In this document: in pieces, positions 1 to 6,484 of the stretch
Layout of the letters: every line of letters begins with the position of its first letter
How positions within the stretch are numbered: the first letter of the stretch is position 1
Made by a program: the position numbers and the translations under genes
The notes under the pieces: model-generated
Seen by the model: the letters and a program-made list of their open reading frames with translations, nothing else
Told to the model about the DNA's origin: nothing
Databases searched by the model: none
IMG/VR virus record: IMGVR_UViG_3300034104_004079
Span: 1 to 29,946 of that record
Length of the DNA stretch: 29,946 nt
Direction: 5' to 3' (one strand)
Source: a virus

Positions 1-55
1 ATTACAAGCAAACAACAGCTCTGAAGAAGATAAGAGCTCTGAAGAAACGAATTAA
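1..55 (+). CDS. 3' end of metallopeptidase gene (duplicate of its end at 29874)
   Basis: These bases are the last 18 codons and stop (TAA at 53-55) of the HExxH protein gene described at 29455-29874, present here only because the circular sequence is duplicated at its ends. It is not a separate gene. Confidence 0.9.
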   Translation, partial: LQANNSSEEDKSSEETN

Positions 56-1184
56 GGTTATACAAGGAGGATCGAGTGCAGGTAAGACAATAGCAATTCT
101 AATCTTACTTATAGACCGTTGTATCAAGACCCCAAACTTAGAAGTATCCGTTGTATCAGAGTCAATACCGCATCTCCGTAGGGGATGTGTTAAGGATTTT
201 CTAAAGATCATGAAGGATACAGGTAGGTTCATCCCCCAAAACTATAATAAAACCCTTCTACGATACGAATTTACCAATGGATCCTATATTGAATTCTTCT
301 CTGCTGATTCCCAAGAAAAGCTTCGCGGGGGAAGAAGACGAATATTGTATTTAAACGAAGCCAATTCAGTAGATTATGAATCATATCTACAGTTAGCAAT
401 TCGTACATCAGGAGACATTTATATTGATTACAACCCCTCATCAAAGTTTTGGGCTCACACAGAAGTTGTAAATCAACCTGATACAGATTTTATCATACTC
501 AATTACAAAGATAATGAGGGACTTCCAATTGAGATTGTGGCAATGTTGGAGTCAAATAGAGATAAAGCTAAAACCTCATCATATTGGGAGAACTGGTGTA
601 AGGTATATCTTGATGGTGAGGTAGGTCAAGTTGAAGGTACGATCTATACAGATTTTGAAGTCATTGATAAGATCCCTGAAGAAGCAAGATTACTTGGTTA
701 TGGATTAGACTTTGGATTTAGTCAAGATCCCGCAGCTTTAATTGCGATCTATAAATACAACGAGGATATTGTAGTAGATGAGCTCGTTTATGAGACAGGA
801 TTACTGAACTCTGAACTAGCAAGTCGAATGAAACAATTTGAGATTACCTTAGATGTATACTGTGACTCTGCTGAACCCAAATCCATTCAAGAGTTAAGAA
901 GATACGGATTAAAGGTAAAACCTGTTGAGAAGGGAAAAGACAGTATCAATTATGGTATACAGATTCTTCAACAAAAACATATGTTAGTAACAAGACGATC
1001 AACTAATGTCTTAGATGAATTTTCAAAGTATATGTGGAAAAAGAACAGAGATGGAGGATATGATACCACTCCTATAGACTCAAATAACCACGCCTGTGAT
1101 GCTTTAAGATACGCAGCTATGATGTTACTTGGAGTGAGAAAAGAAAATAGGGCTACAATGCCATTTAGAATAATGAGTGCTTAA
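3..1184 (+). CDS. terL: Terminase large subunit (5' end lies at 29816, across the circular join)
   Basis: ATP-driven DNA-packaging motor and nuclease that docks on the portal. The frame is open from base 3. Its start codon ATG is at 29816-29818, so the whole protein has 395 residues. Residues below are numbered from that start. Walker A is GGSSAGKT (24-31), the Walker B-like stretch is ILYLNEAN with the catalytic Glu near 121, and the C-terminal RNase H-like nuclease carries three expected aspartates: GLDFGFS (D238), YCDSAEP (D290) and NHACDALRYA (D368). This order and length fit the Terminase_3/Terminase_3C family. An internal ATG at 210 (residue 72) would lose Walker A and is not the real start. 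The gene begins inside the preceding metallopeptidase gene (59-base overlap) and is followed by an HNH gene. Confidence 0.96.
   Translation, partial: YKQTTALKKIRALKKRIKVIQGGSSAGKTIAILILLIDRCIKTPNLEVSVVSESIPHLRRGCVKDFLKIMKDTGRFIPQNYNKTLLRYEFTNGSYIEFFSADSQEKLRGGRRRILYLNEANSVDYESYLQLAIRTSGDIYIDYNPSSKFWAHTEVVNQPDTDFIILNYKDNEGLPIEIVAMLESNRDKAKTSSYWENWCKVYLDGEVGQVEGTIYTDFEVIDKIPEEARLLGYGLDFGFSQDPAALIAIYKYNEDIVVDELVYETGLLNSELASRMKQFEITLDVYCDSAEPKSIQELRRYGLKVKPVEKGKDSINYGIQILQQKHMLVTRRSTNVLDEFSKYMWKKNRDGGYDTTPIDSNNHACDALRYAAMMLLGVRKENRATMPFRIMSA
17..46 (+). repeat. 12-bp direct repeat with 18-bp period in the gene overlap
   Basis: AGCTCTGAAGAA occurs at 17-28 and again at 35-46 (also at 29836-29847 and 29854-29865 in the duplicated end). 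It lies where two genes overlap in different frames, giving SSEE..SSEE in the metallopeptidase tail and ALKK..ALKK at the terminase N-terminus. The repeat is directly visible. A role as a packaging-recognition site is only a guess from its position next to the terminase genes. Confidence 0.6.
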
Positions 1185-1195
1185 AATTAAGAATT

Positions 1196-1657
1196 ATGAC
1201 GAGATTAGAAAAATGTGAAAGATTAAAAGAACTTGGATACACCTATGATATGAATACAGGTGAGATCTTTGGAAAGAGAAATAAATTGATTAGAAGAAAT
1301 CGAGATGGTTATATTCAAATCAACATGGGAAAAGAGTATGGATATTTAGCAGGACACCACTTCGCATATTGGTGGGTATATGGTACTGTAGATTTTGAAC
1401 AACTCGATCATATCAATAGAAATAGATCTGACAATAGGATTTCAAATCTAAGAACTGTAACAAACCAACAGAATCAATTTAACAAAGATCCAAAGGGATA
1501 TTATTGGCATAAAATACAAAAGGTATTTAGAGCAGTAATTCGTTATAACGGTAAGTTAATTGATCTTGGTAGTTTTCATACCAAAGAGGAGGCAAAGAAG
1601 GCTTATCTTCAAGCAAAATCCAAATATCATGTCATAGAAAAACATTCCCCATTATAA
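1196..1657 (+). CDS. HNH homing-type endonuclease with C-terminal AP2 domain
   Basis: 153 residues. The N-terminal half ends in an HNH core: HH at 54-55, then LDHINRNRSDNRISNLR (70-86), giving the D-H...N...N pattern of the HNH_3 family. The C-terminal third (about 100-145: GYYWHK, FRAVIRYNGK, LGSFHTKEEAKKAYL) is an AP2-type DNA-binding domain. HNH-AP2 proteins are typical free-standing phage homing nucleases. The gene sits between the large terminase and the tail chaperone, 11 bases after the terminase stop. An HNH protein beside TerL can help packaging in HK97-like phages, but the AP2 domain makes a selfish homing role more likely. The start follows an A-rich leader. Confidence 0.88.
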   Translation: MTRLEKCERLKELGYTYDMNTGEIFGKRNKLIRRNRDGYIQINMGKEYGYLAGHHFAYWWVYGTVDFEQLDHINRNRSDNRISNLRTVTNQQNQFNKDPKGYYWHKIQKVFRAVIRYNGKLIDLGSFHTKEEAKKAYLQAKSKYHVIEKHSPL

Positions 1658-1705
1658 TATATTTATTAAAAATGAAACAAAAGAATAAACAAAAAACCCT
1701 GAAGA

Positions 1706-2290
1706 ATGATTGAAATAAACATTGAATTAGATGATGAGGTAAAACAATACCAATTCCCTACAAGTTGGTCTGAAGTAACAATAGACCAATTTGGTAAATT
1801 GTATTCGATTGATAAAGAAATACACAAAGGAGCTTTCTACACCTTTGAGTTGTTACATCAATTGACAGGTATTGATAGAGAAGTTATTGAACAAATTGAT
1901 TATGACAGTTTTACTGAGTTGGTTAAAAACTTGGCATTTGTCTATCAACCAATTGAAGAGAAAAAGAACCAATCCGTTATTGTGGATGGGGAGGAATATT
2001 TCTTGTACACTGAGTTCAATAAATACACAGCAGGTGAGATCATCTCTATTGAGACAATACTTCAATCATCAAACAACGACATAATGAAGGTTATGCCCCA
2101 ACTTCTATGTATCTTTTTAAGAAAGAAAAAAGAGAATGGAAATTTGGAGAAATACAAAACCACATTTATGCAACGAACAGAGAAATTTAAAACTATCAAG
2201 GTGGATGAGATTAATCACATCTTTAGTTTTTTTTTAACTGGAAGAGATTTATCAGCCAACAATACAGTGGTCTCTTCCGAAGCCAATTAA
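1706..2290 (+). CDS. Tail assembly chaperone, short frame (G-like)
   Basis: 194 residues, acidic, with no transmembrane segment. I do not recognise the family by a signature motif. The call rests on architecture: a run of nine T near the 3' end contains a TTTTTTA slippery heptamer in the correct phase (2230-2236), and a second frame overlaps and continues to 2502. Tail assembly chaperones of long-tailed phages (lambda G/GT type) are made this way and bind the tape measure protein. Without a slip, translation continues 18 codons past the site and stops at 2288-2290. It lies at the head of the tail gene block, whereas the tape measure is 13 kb downstream, which is further than usual. Confidence 0.65.
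   Translation: MIEINIELDDEVKQYQFPTSWSEVTIDQFGKLYSIDKEIHKGAFYTFELLHQLTGIDREVIEQIDYDSFTELVKNLAFVYQPIEEKKNQSVIVDGEEYFLYTEFNKYTAGEIISIETILQSSNNDIMKVMPQLLCIFLRKKKENGNLEKYKTTFMQRTEKFKTIKVDEINHIFSFFLTGRDLSANNTVVSSEAN
2230..2236 (+). promoter_or_regulatory. Probable -1 ribosomal frameshift site TTTTTTA
   Basis: In the frame of the upstream gene the bases read T TTT TTA, the X XXY YYZ pattern for -1 slippage and the same heptamer as the HIV-1 gag-pol site. After slipping back one base, reading continues in an open frame of 88 codons to TAA at 2500-2502. I found only weak pairing downstream (for example a 5-bp stem with one G-U pair starting near 2275), so a stimulatory structure is not established. 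Confidence 0.75.
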
Positions 2291-2502
2291 GTAAGCCCCC
2301 ACCGGAGAATGAACGATTCTCTAAAAAACTAAGGGAGAAGAAATTGGATGAAAGATATGTATGGTTGGATTTTGTATATAAATTGATGAAAGAACTCAAT
2401 AAGACGGATGAAGATGTTTATAAGATGAATTATGTGTCTTGTCTGAATTGGTTGGGGTACTTCAAAAATAAAGAAGAATTAAAAGATAAAAATAGCGTAT
2501 AA
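2236..2502 (+). CDS. Frameshifted extension of the tail assembly chaperone (T-like)
   Basis: Open frame of 88 codons with no suitable start of its own, entered by -1 slippage at 2236. The fused product would be 177 residues from the upstream frame plus 88 from this one, 265 in all. The extension is hydrophilic and rich in Lys, Asp and Glu, with aromatic patches (ERYVWLDFVYKL, then SCLNWLGYF), and ends in a Lys/Glu-rich tail. It exactly fills the stretch 2291-2501 that otherwise looks empty, and its stop overlaps the next start codon as TAATG. This tight fit argues for a real coding sequence. A one-base homopolymer error in the nine-T run is the main alternative and would make the two frames a single gene. 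Confidence 0.75.
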   Translation, partial: NWKRFISQQYSGLFRSQLSKPPPENERFSKKLREKKLDERYVWLDFVYKLMKELNKTDEDVYKMNYVSCLNWLGYFKNKEELKDKNSV

Positions 2503-4178
2503 TGCCAATAACTAGCATAGTATCATTAAATCAATTGATTAATTGGTTTCAGAATTTCCAAGAGAATCATTACTTCCTAAAGGATTTTGGTTTTGGTGAA
2601 CCTTATGACATTGGAACATCAAGACAAATGACATTTCCCTACATGTGGGTGACAATGAATGAAGATAGTTCAATTGCCACAGCATCAAATGTTAAATCAG
2701 CAATTCCTGATATTTCATTTTCTGTTATGTTCATGGATAAGATCAATAATCAACCGAATTATTTGGATACCAATGGTTTTGCTTCTGACAATTCACAAGA
2801 GATTCTATCTGATACTCTACAATGTGCACAGGATTTAATTGTACATATCCAACAAGATTGGCAACAGTATGGGGTTTTAATTTCACAGGATGTATCTTTT
2901 TATCCTGCTGTAGATGAAACAACTGATAAAGCTACAGGAATTGTAGCAAGATTTGTTTTAAGAATCAGACAAGTCAACTGTGTATTACCTGAGAATCCTC
3001 AGACAATCATCGTTCAACCCCAACAAGCAACTATAGCAACCCTACTTACATGTGAGACATTACAAGATTGTCCTACATTTCAAACTTATGCTTATACAGG
3101 TGGAACATTCTCAAACCAAACATTAACAATTAACTCAATCAACGGTAATTCATTTAGTGTAACAGGATTTACAGGTGGTGGAGGTGGAGGATCTAATGGA
3201 ACTAGTGGTTCATCAGGTCAAAATGGAACCTCAGGTAGTTCAGGTGTAAGTGGAAGTAGTGGAACATCAGGAACTCGAGGTAGTTCAGGCTCATCAGGTG
3301 TTAGTGGTATATCAGGAACAAGTGGTAGTTCAGGACAAAATGGTACTAATGGAAGCTCAGGTTCAAGTGGAGCAAATGGATCATCAGGTAGTAGTGGACA
3401 GAACGGGGTCAATGGATCATCAGGATCAAGTGGAGCCAATGGAACTAACGGTACTTCAGGTTCAAGTGGCGCTAATGGTACTTCAGGTTCATCAGGGCAG
3501 ACAGGAACGAGTGGTAGTAGTGGACAGAATGGAACATCAGGAACAAGTGGTGCCAATGGAACTAACGGAACATCAGGTAGTAGTGGTGCTAATGGTGGAA
3601 CAGGAACATCAGGAACAAGTGGTAGTAGTGGAGCTAATGGAGTTAATGGGACTTCAGGATCAAGTGGTAGTTCAGGTTCGTCAGGATCTTCAGGTGTGTC
3701 ATTTATTTGGGAAGGAACTTGGAATATTTCATCGGCATATACAATAAATGATGTTGTTGGATGGAAAGGTTCATCATATATCAATATCACAGGTAATAAT
3801 GGACCTGGTGATCCAAGTTTTGATACTACTAATTGGTCTATAGTATCATCAGGACAAGAATGGGTTGGAATTTGGGATGGAAATAACGGATATTATAAAG
3901 GTCAAATTGTAGAGTATAATGGTTCAAGTTATATCTGTATTCAAACATTACCATCTGATTTTACACCACCATCTTCTAATCCAACATATTTTTCTTTATT
4001 AGCTCAAGCAGGATCAAGTGGTGTTAGTGGGACTTCAGGAACATCAGGAACATCCCCATTAAATCAAATTGCTCAAGATCCAGCAAGTCCCAATTCAATA
4101 GTTTATTTATGGTCAGGATCACAAGCTCAGTATAACGCATTAACACCGAATTCTAATACGATCTATTTTATAGTATAA
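2502..4178 (+). CDS. Collagen-like fibre protein with globular N-terminal tail domain
   Basis: 558 residues. Residues 1 to about 190 form a globular domain with no repeats, possibly a tail-terminator or completion type (inferred only from its place after the chaperone). About 229-400 is a Gly-X-Y collagen-like stalk built of GTSGSSG and GANG units. About 405-510 holds two similar W-rich modules (IWEGTW...GSSYINI and EWVGIW...GSSYICI) resembling small carbohydrate-binding modules of the chitin-binding type. A short second GTSG stretch follows, and the C-terminus has LWSGSQAQYNAL...NTIYFIV, a pattern common at the ends of phage fibre proteins. The likely role is virion attachment to surface polysaccharide. 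Its start overlaps the frameshift product's stop (TAATG), and its own stop overlaps the next start in the same way. Confidence 0.75.
   Translation: MPITSIVSLNQLINWFQNFQENHYFLKDFGFGEPYDIGTSRQMTFPYMWVTMNEDSSIATASNVKSAIPDISFSVMFMDKINNQPNYLDTNGFASDNSQEILSDTLQCAQDLIVHIQQDWQQYGVLISQDVSFYPAVDETTDKATGIVARFVLRIRQVNCVLPENPQTIIVQPQQATIATLLTCETLQDCPTFQTYAYTGGTFSNQTLTINSINGNSFSVTGFTGGGGGGSNGTSGSSGQNGTSGSSGVSGSSGTSGTRGSSGSSGVSGISGTSGSSGQNGTNGSSGSSGANGSSGSSGQNGVNGSSGSSGANGTNGTSGSSGANGTSGSSGQTGTSGSSGQNGTSGTSGANGTNGTSGSSGANGGTGTSGTSGSSGANGVNGTSGSSGSSGSSGSSGVSFIWEGTWNISSAYTINDVVGWKGSSYINITGNNGPGDPSFDTTNWSIVSSGQEWVGIWDGNNGYYKGQIVEYNGSSYICIQTLPSDFTPPSSNPTYFSLLAQAGSSGVSGTSGTSGTSPLNQIAQDPASPNSIVYLWSGSQAQYNALTPNSNTIYFIV
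3187..3699 (+). repeat. Collagen-like triplet repeat DNA in fibre gene
   Basis: Degenerate 9-to-18-base units coding Gly-X-Ser/Asn triplets, such as ggtagtagtgga and aatggaacatca. The reading frame is kept throughout. Long open frames in other phases here are by-products of the repeat. The same unit types recur at 12201-12460 in another fibre gene. Confidence 0.85.
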
Positions 4179-5068
4179 TGGGGAATATCTACTCAGCATT
4201 AAGAGAATTACAAGCCCTAAAAGCAGGGACATCCAATGTAACAGGAGTTTATGTTGGAACAAATCTTATATGGCCATTGATCACCCCAACACCAACCATA
4301 ACTCCAACAAGTACTTTTACTCCAACACCGACTAGTACTCCAACTGTAACTCCGACTAATACTCAAACTCCTACAACAACTTCTACAAATACACCAACTA
4401 ATACCCCTACACAAACAGTAACCCCAACACCAAGTGGAGTTGTTCCAACGATTACTTACATAACTAATTTAACTAGTGATGTAAACTTGATAAGTTATAC
4501 ATTTAGTAATGTAAATTGGGGATCAGCAGGATTTATTGTTGTTGCAGCAGCAGGTAGACAATCTTCAGCCGCTAGTGTTACGAGTGTGACAATAGGTGGT
4601 ATTTCAGCAACTCTTTTAGTAGGTAGAGAAGGTACAAATAATCGTATAGCACTTTATGGTGCAACTATGACAGGTACTAGTGGTAATATAGTTATAACAT
4701 TTTCACAAGGACAAGTAACAGCAGGTATTGGTGTTTGGAGATTGAATAATTTAAAATCAACAACACCTGTAAGTACAAATTCAAACACAAGTAATTTTGT
4801 TGCAACTATATCAATGAATCTTACAGCAAATACAGGAACAAATGTTATTATCTGTGCACAAAGTATGGGTAGTGGAAGTAATGCAACAATTAGTTCTTCA
4901 ACAACAACCAGAAACTATACAGCAACATCTGAAATTGTTTATGCACAAGCAGGATTTAGTGACATAACTACAACTTCAGGAACATATACATTTACATCAA
5001 ATTGGGTTAATACAGGATCCCCATCAAATCCTGGAAGCCCAACAATAGTAGGAGTAATATTCCAATAA
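4178..5068 (+). CDS. Putative tail fibre/adhesin with Thr-Pro linker
   Basis: 296 residues in three parts: a short N-terminal segment (1-35, probably the virion anchor), a low-complexity Thr-Pro linker (about 36-87, TPTPTSTPT type units), and a Ser/Thr-rich beta-type domain (about 88-296) with regular alternating hydrophobic strands and no cysteine pattern except one Cys. No enzyme motif is seen. The lack of a classical signal peptide, and its place between two other tail/fibre genes, make a virion-attached receptor-binding or decoration protein more likely than a secreted one. The same kind of linker occurs in the fibre at 13580-15007. The start overlaps the previous stop (TAATG). Confidence 0.6.
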   Translation: MGNIYSALRELQALKAGTSNVTGVYVGTNLIWPLITPTPTITPTSTFTPTPTSTPTVTPTNTQTPTTTSTNTPTNTPTQTVTPTPSGVVPTITYITNLTSDVNLISYTFSNVNWGSAGFIVVAAAGRQSSAASVTSVTIGGISATLLVGREGTNNRIALYGATMTGTSGNIVITFSQGQVTAGIGVWRLNNLKSTTPVSTNSNTSNFVATISMNLTANTGTNVIICAQSMGSGSNATISSSTTTRNYTATSEIVYAQAGFSDITTTSGTYTFTSNWVNTGSPSNPGSPTIVGVIFQ

Positions 5069-5087
5069 ATAAATAAAATTAAACGAC

Positions 5088-5267
5088 ATGGGAATACAAG
5101 TAATAAAAGATGGTCAAGTTATTAGAGATGATAACAAACCACAAAAAACAGAAGTAGAACTTCTAAAACAAACGATTGATCGTCAAGACAAATACATTGA
5201 TGATCTTCAAAATCAAATTAAAGATTTGAAAGCAGATCTAAGATTTTATAAAATACATGGTAAATAA
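5088..5267 (+). CDS. Small coiled-coil protein, 59 residues
   Basis: ATG at 5088, stop TAA at 5265-5267, whose last base is the first base of the next start codon. The protein begins MGIQVIKDGQVIRDDN and from about residue 22 is a charged heptad-like helix (VELLKQTIDRQDKYIDDL and onwards) expected to form a coiled coil. The stop-start overlap, the A-rich leader and the exact filling of the gap between two genes support it. Its place after a fibre gene, like the small genes at 13347 and 15009, suggests a fibre accessory protein or chaperone. Function is unknown. Confidence 0.7.
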   Translation: MGIQVIKDGQVIRDDNKPQKTEVELLKQTIDRQDKYIDDLQNQIKDLKADLRFYKIHGK

Positions 5268-5968
5268 TGGCAACAGCAAGACCTTTCGCATATAATACAG
5301 GTTCTACAATTAATGGAACAATCCAAGTTGGAGATTTAGCAGTTGGAACTCCAACAGCAGGATTCGATGCTACGGGATTGGTTTGGTGGAATGGACCAGA
5401 TGAGGACTTAGGTTATGTTATAGCAGGTTCTGTACCCTCTAATACTCAACCAACACCAATCACAGGTGTAACCGCTTCCGTTCAATTTTGGAGATCATCA
5501 GTATTAACAGAATCAAGTTTTATTGAAATTGCTGATTATATTACCGGTCAGTCATTTACAGGAGGATCCCAAGCAAGTAATTATTTAACAACAAATGGTT
5601 ATTGGGATTCTTGGATGTCAGAATATGATTTTATTTTGTTAGGAACAGGATCTACTACACCAACTTCAGGTACTGTTGTAATGAATAATATTAATGTTTG
5701 TTTCGTTCCACAATCATCAAGTATTAAAATTTCATATGTTGATAAATATGGAATTAATGTTGAAAATCAAGTCAAATCTTTAACTGGAGCAACATCAGCT
5801 TCTTCATTAGGTATTGTAGAAATAACTGGTGGATCAGTATTGACTAATGTTACATCTTTCACTGATTATGGAACATATTTAGAATTGAATTACGCTAATG
5901 GTAATAGAAATTGTGGTTCAGGATATTGGACTATAGGATCAACGATTCGACTTATAAGATTTAATTAA
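5267..5968 (+). CDS. Virion-associated protein with WWNGPDEDLGYVI motif
   Basis: 233 residues. The N-terminus (MATARPFAYNTGSTINGTIQ, then VGDLAVGTPTAGF and WWNGPDEDLGYVIA) resembles an opening module I associate with many uncultured Bacteroidetes-phage tail proteins. The WWNGPDEDLGY stretch is the most distinctive part. The remainder is Gly/Ser/Thr-rich and looks all-beta. No catalytic motif is apparent. It lies between fibre genes and the tail-completion gene, so a virion surface or receptor-binding role is likely but not shown. It is translationally coupled to the 59-residue gene upstream by TAATG. Confidence 0.55.
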   Translation: MATARPFAYNTGSTINGTIQVGDLAVGTPTAGFDATGLVWWNGPDEDLGYVIAGSVPSNTQPTPITGVTASVQFWRSSVLTESSFIEIADYITGQSFTGGSQASNYLTTNGYWDSWMSEYDFILLGTGSTTPTSGTVVMNNINVCFVPQSSSIKISYVDKYGINVENQVKSLTGATSASSLGIVEITGGSVLTNVTSFTDYGTYLELNYANGNRNCGSGYWTIGSTIRLIRFN

Positions 5969-5972
5969 AGTT

Positions 5973-6458
5973 ATGGCAAATAAAATAATTGATAACAAAT
6001 TGGCTAATGAATTCGGCAAGGACTATGTAAAGGTCCTTGTTGATTTATTGAAGAATAATAAACCCTATCCAAAAGTGGCATCAGGGTCATTAATCAATTC
6101 AATCAATTATAGACTTCAAGATACAGCATATGGAGTCAATTTAATTTTACTTGCAAACGATTATTTAACTTGGGTTGATAGAGGAAGAAGGCCAGGTACA
6201 TATCCACCCATTAGAGCAATTCAAAAGTGGGTTACAATCAAAGGAATTCCAAAAGAAGCTGCTTGGGCTATTAGACAAAATATCTATAAATTTGGAATCA
6301 AACCAACAAGGGTATTGGCTAAGACAAGATTTACAATTGAGACAAATAGAAAATATATTGACAAGTATGAGAAATCGATTGTCGATACTCTTACAAAACA
6401 AATTGAAAAAGATTGGATTATTGTGGATCAGTCCCTAAGATTAAATAAAAACATTTAA
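5973..6458 (+). CDS. HK97 gp10-like tail completion / neck protein
   Basis: 161 residues. The pattern SGSLINSINYRL near residue 37, then WVDRGRRPGTYPPIRAIQKW (about 68-87), KGIP..AAWAIRQNIYKFGIKP, and a helical C-terminus is that of HK97-gp10/neck-type proteins, where the GR.PG..PP...I..W segment is the hallmark. These proteins help complete the head-tail joint or tail end before joining. It has an A/T-rich leader with no Shine-Dalgarno sequence. Here it sits in the tail block, away from the connectors near 24.5-25.7 kb. Confidence 0.7.
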   Translation: MANKIIDNKLANEFGKDYVKVLVDLLKNNKPYPKVASGSLINSINYRLQDTAYGVNLILLANDYLTWVDRGRRPGTYPPIRAIQKWVTIKGIPKEAAWAIRQNIYKFGIKPTRVLAKTRFTIETNRKYIDKYEKSIVDTLTKQIEKDWIIVDQSLRLNKNI

Positions 6459-6484
6459 TTACAATCAATATTTAATTAAAAACA

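Larger units (their letters stand above)
1..127. repeat. Terminal direct repeat, left copy (circular join)
   Basis: Bases 1-127 are identical to bases 29820-29946. Both copies carry the end of the metallopeptidase gene and the Walker A part of the terminase gene. A 127-base exact overlap equals a k-mer length used by common de Bruijn graph assemblers, so I read it as the mark of a circular contig rather than a physical terminal repeat. Removing one copy gives about 29,819 bp. It fits a circularly permuted, or circularised, phage genome. Confidence 0.93.

Noticed and set aside
1-127. True physical direct terminal repeat
   Set aside because: The exact 127-base length and the seamless terminase gene across the join fit an assembly overlap of a circular sequence better; read-end data would be needed to claim a real terminal repeat.
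210-1184. Terminase gene starting at ATG 210
   Set aside because: The frame is open upstream to base 3 and includes Walker A; the true start is at 29816 across the circular join.
2227-2235. The nine-T run as a simple sequencing indel
   Set aside because: It cannot be excluded, but the precise TTTTTTA phase, the location in a tail chaperone-like slot and the short extra frame-0 tail fit programmed slippage better.
3187-3699. CRISPR-like array
   Set aside because: The repeats are degenerate, in frame, and have no unique spacers; they code Gly-X-Y triplets.
3218-3790. 190-codon Pro/Leu-rich open frame on the reverse strand, and a 165-codon Val/Gln-rich frame on the forward strand (3250-3747)
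   Set aside because: Both arise from the periodic collagen-coding repeat of the real fibre gene and have extreme low-complexity composition.
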